Shown here: piece after piece, positions 1 through 8,702 of the stretch | Position numbering within the stretch: position 1 is the first letter of the stretch | Layout of the letters: each line of letters begins with the position of its first letter | NCBI GenBank assembly: GCA_038530285.1 | Contig: JBCBCY010000014.1 | Coordinates: forward strand, 1-64,000 | Source: JASJAR01 sp038530285 | Lineage (GTDB): Bacteria; Pseudomonadota; Alphaproteobacteria; Rhodobacterales; Rhodobacteraceae | Length of the DNA: 64,000 nt | Direction: 5' to 3' | Position numbers and translations under genes: made by a program | Notes under the pieces: generated by a model | What the model saw: only the letters and a program-made list of their open reading frames with translations | Databases searched by the model: none | What the model was told of the DNA's origin: nothing

Positions 1-151
1 CGAGCGTGACGGACAGGTCGATGTCATAGAGCATCGGGCCGGTGTCCTTGAGGTGGTCGAGCAAGTCGAATTCGCGTTCGGGTGTGGGCGCGCGGAACGG
101 CGTACTGTTTTCGTTTCGGGGGTGCGATCCTCCCGGCTGGGGGGATTTCAT
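1..151 (-). CDS. N-terminal fragment of an unidentified protein, cut by the window edge
   Basis: On the minus strand a frame stays open from the window edge to an ATG at 149-151. The part from about position 108 to 1 has the strong G/C third-position bias of real genes here; it would encode a stretch containing EREFDLLDHLKDTGPMLYDI. The ATG lies inside a hairpin repeat and has no good ribosome site, so the true start may be further inside. The frame is divergent from the BhcD-like gene. I do not recognise the family. Confidence 0.35.
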   Translation of the reverse strand, partial: MKSPQPGGSHPRNENSTPFRAPTPEREFDLLDHLKDTGPMLYDIDLSVTL

Positions 152-192
152 CCCCCCAGACCCCCCTGAGAGTATTTTTGCCAGGATGAAGA
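137..192. repeat. GC-rich extragenic hairpin element, copy A
   Basis: A perfect 9-bp hairpin (CTGGGGGGA at 137-145 pairing with TCCCCCCAG at 151-159) is followed by CCCCCCTGAGAGTATTTTTG and CCAGGATGAAGA. The tail resembles the elements at 1196-1262, 6377-6429 and 6539-6597, which share a CCCSGRGGTAYTTTT-type core next to an AAGAGGAAG/AGATGAAG-type tail. Such extragenic elements are common in Rhodobacterales; their role is not settled. Confidence 0.55.
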
Positions 193-223
193 ACCGGTGT
201 GCCGCACCGGGGGAGGAGACGAC

Positions 224-1189
224 ATGTGGGTGATCCCTGAAGCCGCGATTGGCGATCTGATGAGCGAAGAGGCCGCCTTTGGCGCGGTCGAAGCCGTGTT
301 CGGCGCGATGGCGTCAGAGGACGCTTACAACTTTCCGGTGATCCGCGAGGCAATTGGCCATGCCGAGGCGCTTTACGGGTTCAAATCGGGCTTTGACCGC
401 AAGGGGCTGAACCTTGGCTTGAAGTCGGGCGGGTATTGGCCGGGCAATGAAGCCAAGGGCCTGCCGAACCATCAATCGACGGTGTTTCTGTTTGACCCTG
501 ACACGGGCCGGCTGAAGGCGGTTGTGGGCGGCAATTTGTTGACGGCGCTTCGGACCGCGGCGGCTTCGGCGGTGTCGATCAAGCATCTGGCTCGGGCCGA
601 TGCAAAGGTTCTGGGCATGGTCGGGGCCGGGCACCAATCGGCGTTCCAGATGCGCGCGGCGGTGGCCCAGCGGGATTTTGAGAAGGTGGTGGGCTGGAAC
701 CTGCACCCCGAGATGTTGTCGCGGCTGGAGACCGCGGCGGGCGAACTTGGCCTGCCCTTTGAAGCGGTGGATTTGGACGCGCTTGGGGCTCAGGCGGATG
801 TGATCATCACCATCACATCGAGCTTTGACGCGATCCTGAGCGACGCGCAGATCACGCCGGGCACCCATCTGGCCTGTATGGGCACTGACACTGTGGGCAA
901 ACAGGAAGTGGACCCGGCGATACTGGCGCGGGCAAATGTTTTCACCGACGAAGTGGCGCAATCGGTCACCTTAGGCGAGGCCCAGCATGCAGTGGGCGCG
1001 GGCCTTATTGCCGAAACCGCCGTCACGCCCATTGGCCGGGTGATCAACGGCGATCACCCCGGGCGCAAAGCAGCCGATGAGATCACGCTGTTTGATGGCA
1101 CCGGCGTGGGGCTGCAAGACCTTGCGGTTGCGGCAGCGGTCGTCGAGGCGGGGATCAAGGCGGGTATCGCGGTCGAGGTGGATTTTTAG
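224..1189 (+). CDS. bhcD: Ornithine cyclodeaminase/mu-crystallin family NAD(P)H-dependent imine reductase, BhcD-like
   Basis: The 321-residue protein has the ornithine cyclodeaminase/mu-crystallin fold: an N-terminal dimerisation half, a TALRTAAAS segment at about residues 107-115, and a Rossmann loop GAGHQ at 134-138. From memory of the family, the wording around NHQSTVFLFDPDTGR and FDGTGVGLQDLAV is very close to BhcD, the iminosuccinate reductase that makes aspartate in the beta-hydroxyaspartate cycle of glyoxylate assimilation. No bhcA, bhcB or bhcC is visible, so the assignment depends on sequence alone; alanine dehydrogenase or ornithine cyclodeaminase activity is possible. The start was chosen at the ATG at 224, which has GGGAGGAG at 211-218; an earlier in-frame start at 197 has none. 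Confidence 0.7.
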   Translation: MWVIPEAAIGDLMSEEAAFGAVEAVFGAMASEDAYNFPVIREAIGHAEALYGFKSGFDRKGLNLGLKSGGYWPGNEAKGLPNHQSTVFLFDPDTGRLKAVVGGNLLTALRTAAASAVSIKHLARADAKVLGMVGAGHQSAFQMRAAVAQRDFEKVVGWNLHPEMLSRLETAAGELGLPFEAVDLDALGAQADVIITITSSFDAILSDAQITPGTHLACMGTDTVGKQEVDPAILARANVFTDEVAQSVTLGEAQHAVGAGLIAETAVTPIGRVINGDHPGRKAADEITLFDGTGVGLQDLAVAAAVVEAGIKAGIAVEVDF

Positions 1190-1195
1190 GCGCCC

Positions 1196-1262
1196 TTCCC
1201 CCTTCATCTCCCTGAAAATATCCCGGGGTGAGCCCGCAGGGCGAGGGGCAGCGCCCCTATGG
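1196..1262. repeat. GC-rich extragenic element, copy B
   Basis: This stretch contains CTTCATCTCCCTGAAAATAT, CCCGGGGTGAGCCC and GCGAGGGGCAGCGCCCCT. It fills the gap between the convergent BhcD-like gene and the solute-binding protein gene and belongs to the same family as copy A. Its GC-rich hairpin may serve as a bidirectional terminator (inference). Confidence 0.45.
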
Positions 1263-3128
1263 CCGCAGCGCGCCAATCTCGATCAGGCGGTCGTACTTTT
1301 CCTGTTCGAACCACCAGAATTCATCGCCCCGGTCAAAGGGCGGCTTGATGTCTGGAAAGCCGAAGACATCCCAATAGGCGATCCAGTGTGACCCCTTGGT
1401 CCATTGCGGCACCCAGATGTGCTTGGCGCGCAAGACCCGGTCAAGCGCCTTGGCGGCGGTGGTCATGTCGGCCTGGGATTGGGCGGCGAGCATCGTATCG
1501 ATCAGCGCGTCGACAACGGGGTCGGCCAGGCCGGTGAAGTTGAAACTGCCCTCGGTGACCGCCGCTTGAGACGAAAAGATCGACCGGATCGTGGCTGTGG
1601 GGACAAGCCCCATGCTGAACCGGCCCGACACGATGTCGAAATCGAACCGCTTGGAGCGTTCTTCATATTCGGCCGGTGTCACCTGGTTGAAGGTGGCCTT
1701 GATGCCCAACCGTTCGAGGTTGGACGCAAAGGGCAGAACGATGCGCTCAAACCCGGGGCCAGGGGCGAGGAATTCAAGCTCCATCGCGTCGCCGTCGCCA
1801 TTGCGCAGCACACCGGCGTCATCGACGACCCAACCGGCGTCTTCCAACAAGGCGCGCGCCCGGCGCAGCGGGACATCCGACAAGGCCTCGCCAGAGATGG
1901 CAGGCACGAAGGCGGGGTCTTCGAACACCGAAGCCGGAAGCTGGTCGCGGAAGGGATCCAACAGCGCCAATTCGCCTTCGGTGATGGGGCCGCCGGCTTC
2001 CATTTCGGTGCCTTCCCAGAAACTGTCGGTGCGCCCGTAAAGGCCCGAAAAGAGCGTCAGGTTCGAGAACTCGAAGTTGAACCCCATGCCGATGGCTTCG
2101 CGCACCCGCGGGTCTGACAGGTGGTCGCGCCGGGTGTTGAAGAACCAGCCTTGGGTGCCGGCTGCGCGGCCATCTTCGATGGTGTCGCGGATCACGTGGC
2201 CGTCGCTGAGGGCCGGAAAGTCATAGGCCGTGCCCCAGAGCGCGGAAAAGAACTCCTCGTGAAAGAGGTATTCGCCGGATTTCAGCGCCTCGAAAGCGGC
2301 GGTGTTGTCGGCGAAATATTCGTAGGTTTCGCATCCGAAATTATAGGTGCCGACATTCACCGGAAGGTCCGCCCCCCAATAGTCTTCGTTCAGGCAATAG
2401 GTGACTGATTTGCCGGGCTGAACCTCGGACACGATGTAGGGGCCCGACCCGACGGGCGGCTCAAGCGTGGATTTCGTGAAATCGACGGTCTCATAGTAAT
2501 GCTTGGGCAGGATTTGGACGGCGCCGACATTCTGTATGAGATCGCGGGTGGACACCCCTTCGGTGAAGGTCAGCTTGACGCGCGTGTCTGACAGGATTTC
2601 GGTGCTTTCGATATTGGCCACCAGCGAGCGGTATTGCGGCACGGCTTCGGTCTGCATCGTCTCGATTGTGAAGACCACGTCTTCGGCGGTGACCGCTTCG
2701 CCGTCCGAAAAGCGCGCTTCGGGGCGCAGGGTGAAGATGACCCAGGACCGGTCGGCGGGGTATTCGATGGTTTCGGCCAGCCGGCCATAGGCGGCGTCAG
2801 GTTCGTCCCAAGCGCGCTGCAACAGCGTGTCGTAAAGACGGTCGAGCCCCTGGGCTTCGTTCCCGTCGAGGATGAACAGGTTAAGGCTGTCGAAGGTTTG
2901 CGACGCCAAGGTGCCGCGAAAGCTGATGAAGCCGCCCTTGGGGGCGTCGGGGTTCACATAGTCGAAATGGGGAAAATCTGCGGGGTATTTGAGCTCGCCG
3001 AAGGCAGAAATCCCATGGCTGACCGTGATGTCGTGACTGTCGGACCAAAGGGGTGTGGCAAGCGACAGGGCGAGGGCGGTCATGGGGATGAGGCGCAAAG
3101 GGACACTCCGTTTCGTTTGTGTTGACAT
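1257..3128 (-). CDS. Periplasmic oligopeptide-type solute-binding protein, family 5 (YejA-like)
   Basis: The protein has 623 residues. A basic N-terminus and hydrophobic core (about residues 1-29, ending near LATPLWSDS) form a Sec signal peptide. The mature part has the SBP family 5 layout with ISAFGELKYPADFPHFDYVN near its start and the ARFSDGEAVTAEDVVFTIE segment typical of the family. Length and N-terminal wording match the YejA branch (microcin C / peptide binding) rather than DppA. No permease or ATPase genes follow it here: the minus-strand neighbour downstream is the 3' boundary with the BhcD-like gene, so partners must lie elsewhere. Start: ATG at 3128, preceded on its strand by a short upstream region shared with the divergent ribokinase. 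Confidence 0.85.
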   Translation of the reverse strand: MSTQTKRSVPLRLIPMTALALSLATPLWSDSHDITVSHGISAFGELKYPADFPHFDYVNPDAPKGGFISFRGTLASQTFDSLNLFILDGNEAQGLDRLYDTLLQRAWDEPDAAYGRLAETIEYPADRSWVIFTLRPEARFSDGEAVTAEDVVFTIETMQTEAVPQYRSLVANIESTEILSDTRVKLTFTEGVSTRDLIQNVGAVQILPKHYYETVDFTKSTLEPPVGSGPYIVSEVQPGKSVTYCLNEDYWGADLPVNVGTYNFGCETYEYFADNTAAFEALKSGEYLFHEEFFSALWGTAYDFPALSDGHVIRDTIEDGRAAGTQGWFFNTRRDHLSDPRVREAIGMGFNFEFSNLTLFSGLYGRTDSFWEGTEMEAGGPITEGELALLDPFRDQLPASVFEDPAFVPAISGEALSDVPLRRARALLEDAGWVVDDAGVLRNGDGDAMELEFLAPGPGFERIVLPFASNLERLGIKATFNQVTPAEYEERSKRFDFDIVSGRFSMGLVPTATIRSIFSSQAAVTEGSFNFTGLADPVVDALIDTMLAAQSQADMTTAAKALDRVLRAKHIWVPQWTKGSHWIAYWDVFGFPDIKPPFDRGDEFWWFEQEKYDRLIEIGALRP

Positions 3129-3237
3129 TAGCGGGCCCGGGCGCGGGGTCCAGTGCGGGGGCGATCACGAAGTCGGTTGGCCCGGCCTGACGGCTGTCCT
3201 AAGCTGGGGGTCCAGAAAAAATGCGTAAGGATTGAGC

Positions 3238-4173
3238 ATGGGTCGGGTCGCAATCTTGGGCGTGTTTGTCGCCGATTGTACGTTTCGCGCCGACCGCGCG
3301 CCTTTGATCGGCGAAACGGTGCTGGGCAAGTCCTTTGCGCTGGGCCCGGGGGGCAAGGGGTCAAACCAGGCGGTGGCCGCCGCCCGCGCAGGCGCACAGG
3401 TCGCGTTCATCTCAAAACTGGGTGATGACGACTTTGCCGCGATGGCGCGGGGGATCTGGGCCGAGGCCGGCGTGACGCCTGAAATCGCGGTCGATCCGGC
3501 GGGCTATACAGGTGCCGCCTATATCTTTGTCGAAGACGCCACCGGAAACAATGCGATCATCATCAGCCCTGGCGTGGCCGCGGGGATCACGCCGGGCGAT
3601 GTGGCGGCCAAGGCAGACCAGATCAAGGCGGCGGATGTCTTTATGACCCAGCTTGAGCAGCCCATTTCGGCGGCGATGGAAGGGTTGAACATCGCGCGGG
3701 ATGCCGGGGTGCGCACCATTTTGAACCCCGCACCGGCTGCGACATTGCCGGGCGACATGCTGGCGCTTTGCGATCTGATGACACCCAATGAAAGTGAGGC
3801 CGAGGCCCTGACGGGGACCCCTGTGACCTCACCCCAGAGCGCAGAAGCGGCCGGGGCCGCACTTGTGGCGCTTGGCGCAAAGGCAGCCGTTCTGACCCTG
3901 GGCGAAAACGGCGCGCTTTATACCGACGGGACGCATGTGCATCACGAAGCGGCGATCCGGGCGGGCGATCTGGTGGAAACCACCGGGGCGGGTGATGCGT
4001 TCAATGGCGGGCTTGCGGTGGCCCTGTCAGAAGGCGCCGACCCGGTCGAGGCCTTGCGGTTTGGCACCGCGACCGCTGCAATCTCGGTGACGCGGCCTGG
4101 GACAGCGCCTTCGATGCCTGACCGTGGCGAAATCGACGCCCTGTTGGCTGAAACCTATGGGAGCACCCTGTGA
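3238..4173 (+). CDS. rbsK: Ribokinase (PfkB family sugar kinase)
   Basis: A 311-residue PfkB-family kinase expected to phosphorylate ribose at O5 with ATP. Visible motifs are the N-terminal GPGGKGSNQA signature (residues 37-46), which in this family contacts the sugar, the TPNESEAEALTG helix, and the C-terminal ETTGAGDAFNGG anion hole with its catalytic Asp (about residues 245-256). An AAGG at 3227-3230 supports the ATG at 3238 over the TTG at 3232. It overlaps the next gene by 4 nt (GTGA), so the two are co-translated. Specificity for ribose against another pentose or nucleoside cannot be fixed from the sequence. Confidence 0.85.
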   Translation: MGRVAILGVFVADCTFRADRAPLIGETVLGKSFALGPGGKGSNQAVAAARAGAQVAFISKLGDDDFAAMARGIWAEAGVTPEIAVDPAGYTGAAYIFVEDATGNNAIIISPGVAAGITPGDVAAKADQIKAADVFMTQLEQPISAAMEGLNIARDAGVRTILNPAPAATLPGDMLALCDLMTPNESEAEALTGTPVTSPQSAEAAGAALVALGAKAAVLTLGENGALYTDGTHVHHEAAIRAGDLVETTGAGDAFNGGLAVALSEGADPVEALRFGTATAAISVTRPGTAPSMPDRGEIDALLAETYGSTL

Positions 4174-5246
4174 GCCTGCCAGACACGATGTGCGCAATGG
4201 TGACAATGGGCCATGGCGGGATGGACAAACTTGTCTGGCACGACGATTGGCCGCGCCCCGAGCCCGGCCCGGGCGAAGTGTTGATCAAGGTGGGCGCTTG
4301 CGGGCTGAACAACACCGACATCAACACGCGGATCGGCTGGTATTCGAAGACTGTCACCGGGGCGACGGACGCCACCGGTGATCTGGCCGAAGACGACCCG
4401 TCCTGGGGCGGCGCGGCGATTGAATTTCCGCGCGTTCAGGGCGCCGACATCTGCGGCAAGATCGTTGGCCTGGGCCCTGGCGTTGCGGCAGACCGGCTGG
4501 GCGAGCGGGTGATCTCAGACTGTTGGCTGCGCGACCCCGGTGACCCCGACAACACCGAAAAATCCGGCTATATCGGGTCCGAACGCGATGGCGGCTTTGC
4601 GCAATACGTCGTTTTGCCGTCGGTCAATGCACTGGCGATCCGGTCAGACCTGACGGATGCGGAACTTGCGACCTTTTCGTGTTCGTATTCCACCGCCGAA
4701 GGGATGCTGACGCGGGTTGCACTGGGCCCGGACGATACGGTGCTGGTCACGGGCGCTTCAGGCGGTGTGGGGGGCGCTTTGGTGCAATTGGCCAAGCGGC
4801 GCGGAGCGCGGGTGATTGGCCTGGCGTCTGAGGTCAAACACGCCGATGTCGCGGCTTTGGGGGCCGACCGGGTCTTGCCGCGCGCGCCGCAGGACCTGCG
4901 CGCGGCATTGGGTGACGACCGGGTGTCGGTGCTGGCCGATATTGTCGGCGGTCCGGCCTGGCCAGAGCTGATCGAGATCCTGGACCGCGGCGGGCGCTAT
5001 GTTTGTTCAGGCGCGATCGCGGGGCCGATCGTCGAGCTGGACCTGCGCACGCTTTATCTGCGCGATCTGACCTTTCATGGCTCCACGGTGCTGCCGGCTG
5101 AGGTGATGGCGGCCCTTGTGGGCTATATCGAAGCAGGCGAGGTGCGCCCGGCCCTGGCCGCGACCTATCCCTTGGCGGACCTTGCGGCTGCCCAGACCGC
5201 GTTCATGGCCAAATCGCACACCGGAAACATCGTTGTGACGCCCTGA
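4170..5246 (+). CDS. Medium-chain dehydrogenase/reductase (quinone-oxidoreductase-like)
   Basis: The 358-residue protein has a GroES-like N-terminal half with CGLNNTDINTR and an NAD(P)-binding half with VTGASGGVGGALVQLAK. The cysteine tetrad that holds structural zinc in classical alcohol dehydrogenases is not evident, which points to the quinone oxidoreductase / zinc-independent branch. An insertion between about residues 50 and 75 (KTVTGATDATGDLAEDDPSW) is unusual for a plain QOR. It starts with GTG overlapping the ribokinase stop codon, so it probably acts in the same sugar or polyol pathway. The substrate is unknown. Confidence 0.75.
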   Translation: MSLPDTMCAMVTMGHGGMDKLVWHDDWPRPEPGPGEVLIKVGACGLNNTDINTRIGWYSKTVTGATDATGDLAEDDPSWGGAAIEFPRVQGADICGKIVGLGPGVAADRLGERVISDCWLRDPGDPDNTEKSGYIGSERDGGFAQYVVLPSVNALAIRSDLTDAELATFSCSYSTAEGMLTRVALGPDDTVLVTGASGGVGGALVQLAKRRGARVIGLASEVKHADVAALGADRVLPRAPQDLRAALGDDRVSVLADIVGGPAWPELIEILDRGGRYVCSGAIAGPIVELDLRTLYLRDLTFHGSTVLPAEVMAALVGYIEAGEVRPALAATYPLADLAAAQTAFMAKSHTGNIVVTP

Positions 5247-5342
5247 AATGCCTGGAATTGGGACGTGACAGATCGATTTTCTCGTCTTAGGCTCAAAAAA
5301 CCTTAACGGACGAAACGATCCGAGAGTTCTGGGAGGAACCAC

Positions 5343-6326
5343 ATGACTTCATTCGATCTGGGCCGTCGGGCCCTTGTTGCGGGTGCATTGGCACTCGGTT
5401 TTGCCGGTCAGGCCGTGGCCGGCGGCCACCAGGTGGTCGACAGCATCCACTTTTTGATCCCCGGCGGGGCCGGCGGCGGCTGGGATGGCACCGCGCGCGG
5501 CACGGGCGAAGCGCTGACAAAAGCGGGCCTGGTGGGCTCAGCTTCGTTTGAGAACATGTCCGGTGGCGGTGGCGGGAAGGCCATCGGCTATTTGATTGAG
5601 AATGCCGAATCCAACCACGGCACGCTGATGGTCAACTCGACCCCCATCGTGATCCGGTCGCTGACGGGCGTGTTCCCGCACAACTTCCGCGACCTGACAT
5701 TGGTGGCCGGCACGATCGGTGACTACGCGGCCATGGTTGTCGGCAAAGACAGCCCCATCAATTCGATGGAAGACCTGATCGCGGCCTATGATGCAGATCC
5801 TTCCGCGACCGCAATTGGCGGTGGCTCGGTGCCCGGCGGTATGGACCATCTGGTCGCCGCGATGGTGATGGAAGCGGCCGGCAAGGATGCGCTTGGCGTG
5901 AAATACATCCCCTATGACGCAGGCGGGGCAGCGATGGCGGCCCTTTTGTCGGGTGAGATCGCGGCGCTGTCGACGGGCTTTTCCGAAGCGGTCGATCTGG
6001 CCAATGCCGGCGAAGTGAAGATCATCGGTGTGACATCGCCCGAACGCGTGCCCGCAGCCCCCGACGCGATGACCATGATGGAGCAGGGCATCGACACCGA
6101 ATTCGTGAACTGGCGCGGTTTCTTCGGTGCACCTGGCCTGCCGGCTGACAAGGTGGCGATGTACCAAGACACGCTGATGAAAATGTATGACACGGCCGAA
6201 TGGGAAGACGTCCGTGCCCGCAACGGCTGGGTCAACATCCACAACAGCGGCGATGACTTCCTGAGCTTTCTTGAAGATCAGGAACAGGTGATCGGCGACC
6301 TGATGAAGAAGCTCGGCTTCCTTTGA
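5343..6326 (+). CDS. tctC: Tripartite tricarboxylate transporter substrate-binding protein (TctC family)
   Basis: A 327-residue periplasmic binding protein. It starts with an RR-containing signal peptide (LGRRALVAGALALGFAGQAVA) and continues with the Bug/TctC fold: IHFLIPGGAGGGWDGTAR near the N-terminus is the loop that contacts carboxylate ligands in this family. It delivers a carboxylate to TctA/TctB encoded downstream. The start ATG has a GGGAGG site about 8 nt upstream. The 287-nt gap before tctB holds a large inverted repeat that may lower expression of the membrane genes relative to the binding protein (inference). Confidence 0.9.
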   Translation: MTSFDLGRRALVAGALALGFAGQAVAGGHQVVDSIHFLIPGGAGGGWDGTARGTGEALTKAGLVGSASFENMSGGGGGKAIGYLIENAESNHGTLMVNSTPIVIRSLTGVFPHNFRDLTLVAGTIGDYAAMVVGKDSPINSMEDLIAAYDADPSATAIGGGSVPGGMDHLVAAMVMEAAGKDALGVKYIPYDAGGAAMAALLSGEIAALSTGFSEAVDLANAGEVKIIGVTSPERVPAAPDAMTMMEQGIDTEFVNWRGFFGAPGLPADKVAMYQDTLMKMYDTAEWEDVRARNGWVNIHNSGDDFLSFLEDQEQVIGDLMKKLGFL

Positions 6327-6376
6327 TCCGGCTGTGATCCAAATGTGCGGCTGCGCCGCGCGTTATGAAAATGGGT

Positions 6377-6429
6377 GAGGGGGCGCTGCCCCCTCAAACT
6401 CCCCCGAGGTACTTTTAGCAAGAGGAAGG
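6377..6429 (+). repeat. Extragenic repeat, copy C (left arm)
   Basis: It consists of a GAGGGGGC/GCCCCCTC hairpin followed by CCCCCGAGGTACTTTT and AGCAAGAGGAAGG. The last 29 nt (6401-6429) are the left arm of an inverted repeat whose partner is 6539-6567. Confidence 0.65.
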
Positions 6430-6538
6430 GGAGGCCCAGAAGACCTCCCGCGAGAGAAGGCGAGCCTTCCCCTTGCACGGTCATCGGCTCCTCAGCCTGT
6501 ACCGTGTGACTGGTTTGGTCGCATTTGATTAAAATTTT

Positions 6539-6597
6539 CCTTCCTCTTGCCAAAAGTACCTCGGGGGTTCGGGGGCTGGCCCCCGGTCCGGGCACCA
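6539..6597 (-). repeat. Extragenic repeat, copy D (right arm, inverted)
   Basis: CCTTCCTCTTGC followed by CAAAAGTACCTCGGGGG (6539-6567) is the reverse complement of 6401-6429 except for one base. It is followed by a GC-rich hairpin. It ends just before the ribosome site of tctB. Confidence 0.65.
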
Positions 6598-6613
6598 AAC
6601 ATGGGAGGGGACC

Positions 6614-7108
6614 TTGGCTTTAGACAGATGGATCGCTTTGGTCTTGCTGGGCATATGCGCCGCCTACGGTTATGCGGCCTGGTTCACGATGGACGGAAAT
6701 CTTCCGCCCTTCATGCAGCGCAACCCGATCTGGCCTTCGACCTTTCCCAAGGTGCTTTCCATTGGCGGGATCCTCTGCGCTTTGGTGATCGTTCTGGGCC
6801 TGGAAAAAGGGCCGGACAGCCGCGACGGCGACCCGTCCTACAGCGTTTATCGCCAGCTTAAGGACTTCAAACTTGTCCCGGCGGCCCTCTTGTTGTTCTT
6901 GATGATCTGCTACGCGCTGTTGCTGCGGCCCATCGGGTTCATCGCCGCCACCATCGGCTTTTTGATGATCGGCTCGGCCATCCTGGGCGAGCGCCGCTGG
7001 GTGATCATGTTCATCGTCGCCGCCCTTGCCACGGGCATCATCTGGTATCTGGTGCAGGTGGTTTTGGGGATTTTCCTGCGCCCGCTGCCAGCATTCATGG
7101 GGGTCTGA
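6614..7108 (+). CDS. tctB: Tripartite tricarboxylate transporter small membrane subunit (TctB)
   Basis: The 164-residue integral membrane protein has about four hydrophobic segments, near residues 4-22, 48-66, 84-120 and 126-150. This is the size and topology of the TctB subunit, which pairs with TctA to import carboxylates using an ion gradient. The only start that keeps the first membrane helix (LDRWIALVLLGICAAYGYA) is a TTG at 6614, preceded by GGGAGGGG at 6603-6610. tctA follows after 3 nt. Confidence 0.88.
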   Translation: MALDRWIALVLLGICAAYGYAAWFTMDGNLPPFMQRNPIWPSTFPKVLSIGGILCALVIVLGLEKGPDSRDGDPSYSVYRQLKDFKLVPAALLLFLMICYALLLRPIGFIAATIGFLMIGSAILGERRWVIMFIVAALATGIIWYLVQVVLGIFLRPLPAFMGV

Positions 7109-7111
7109 GCG

Positions 7112-8626
7112 ATGTTGGAAGGGATCCTTCTGGGGCTGCAAACCGCCCTGTCTTTCCAGAACATTCTGATGGTCGTGGGCGGCTGTTTGATCGGGACCTT
7201 CATCGGCATGCTGCCGGGTTTGGGGCCCATGTCGATCATTGCGATCATGATCCCGGTGGCGATCTCATTGGGGGATGCGGCCGCCGCGCTGATCCTGCTG
7301 GCGGGTGTTTACTATGGCGCGATCTTCGGTGGCTCGACCTCGTCGATCCTGTTGAACGCGCCGGGGGTCGCGGGCACGGTGGCCACCAGTTTCGATGGCT
7401 ACCCCATGGCGCGCGACGGCAAGGCCGGCAAGGCGCTGACGATTGCCGCCATCGCGTCGTTTGCCGGGGGTACGATCGGGGCGATCTTGTTGATGATCTT
7501 TGCGCCCGCCCTGTCTTCGGTCGCGCTTTTGTTCCATTCGTCCGAATATTTCGCGCTGATGATCGTCGGGTTGTCGGCGATTGCGGCCTTTGCCGGGTCG
7601 GGCCAGGTCGCCAAGGCGGTGATGATGACGCTTTTGGGCCTGATCATGGCCACTGTGGGCGAGGGGGCGCAGTTCAACATGCCGCGCTTCACGATGGGCA
7701 TCATGGACCTGCAATCGGGCTTTGCCTTCATCACCCTGGCGATGGCGATGTTTGCCCTGCCTGAAGCGCTTTATCTGGTGTTTGACCCTTCCCGGTCGAA
7801 GTCCGGCGCGACAGGCGACATCAAGGATTTGCGCATCACCCGGGCCGAGGCGAAATCCATCGCCCCGGTCATTGGCCGCCAATCATTGCAAGGGTTCTTC
7901 ATCGGTGTTTTGCCCGGTGCAGGGGCGACGATCGCGTCATTTCTGGGCTATGCGGTCGAACGCAATATCGCCACCAAAAAAGAGCAAGAGCAGTTCGGCA
8001 AAGGGTCAATCAAAGGGCTGGCCGCACCGGAAACAGCCAACAACGCGGCCTGCACGGGGTCTTTCGTGCCCTTGTTGACGCTGGGCATTCCAGGCTCTGG
8101 CACCACGGCGATCCTGCTGGGGGCGCTGATTGCGCTGAACGTCACGCCGGGCCCGCGCCTGATGGTGGATGATCCGCAGATTTTCTGGGCCGTCATCATT
8201 TCGATGTATATCGGCAATCTGGTGTTGCTGATCCTGAACCTGCCGTTGATCCCTTATATCGCGAAAATCCTTGCGGTGCCGCGCAACTACCTGATCCCGT
8301 TCATTTTGTTTTTCACGCTGATGGGCGCTTATATCGGGCAGAACAACGCGACCGAGTTGTTGATCCTGATCGGGTTCGGGGTTTGTGCGACGATTTTGCG
8401 GTTTGCGGACTATCCGCTGGCGCCCTTGCTGATCGGGTTCATTCTGGGCCGGATGCTGGAAGACAATTTCTCCCGCTCGATGCAGCTTTACGAAGGGGTG
8501 TCGTTCATCTGGGAGCGGCCGATGACGATGGGGCTTCTGGCGATTGCGGTAATCTTGATCTTCCTGCCGAGCTTTCGGGCACGCCGCGCGCGGGCCCGGG
8601 CCGAAGGTGTGGCCGACGGCGACTAG
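7112..8626 (+). CDS. tctA: Tripartite tricarboxylate transporter large permease (TctA)
   Basis: A 504-residue multi-span permease with the two signature loops of the TctA family: GMLPGLGPMSIIAIMIP near residue 30 and GGSTSSILLNAPG near residue 75. Around residues 260-275 the inverted-repeat counterpart GVLPGAGATIASFLGYA appears, and LLTLGIPGSGTTAILLG follows, consistent with a duplicated transport fold. It forms the translocation channel for the carboxylate handed over by TctC. Directly downstream is an unrelated ExbB-type cluster. Confidence 0.92.
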   Translation: MLEGILLGLQTALSFQNILMVVGGCLIGTFIGMLPGLGPMSIIAIMIPVAISLGDAAAALILLAGVYYGAIFGGSTSSILLNAPGVAGTVATSFDGYPMARDGKAGKALTIAAIASFAGGTIGAILLMIFAPALSSVALLFHSSEYFALMIVGLSAIAAFAGSGQVAKAVMMTLLGLIMATVGEGAQFNMPRFTMGIMDLQSGFAFITLAMAMFALPEALYLVFDPSRSKSGATGDIKDLRITRAEAKSIAPVIGRQSLQGFFIGVLPGAGATIASFLGYAVERNIATKKEQEQFGKGSIKGLAAPETANNAACTGSFVPLLTLGIPGSGTTAILLGALIALNVTPGPRLMVDDPQIFWAVIISMYIGNLVLLILNLPLIPYIAKILAVPRNYLIPFILFFTLMGAYIGQNNATELLILIGFGVCATILRFADYPLAPLLIGFILGRMLEDNFSRSMQLYEGVSFIWERPMTMGLLAIAVILIFLPSFRARRARARAEGVADGD

Positions 8627-8702
8627 CATGCGGGCGCTATTGGGCTTGAAGTGGGCGCGGCAGACAGGTTCAATGCCGCGTCATTCTTCGGGAGTTTGAG
8701 CG

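Larger units (their letters stand above)
6327..6613. other. tctC-tctB intergenic region with inverted extragenic repeats
   Basis: No gene is seen in these 287 nt. They hold a perfect 8-bp hairpin (6377-6384 with 6388-6395), then a 29-nt sequence at 6401-6429 that returns inverted at 6539-6567 with one mismatch, and a further GC-rich hairpin GGGGGCTGGCCCCCGG at 6570-6585. The arrangement can fold the whole leader of tctB into a long stem. Confidence 0.6.
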
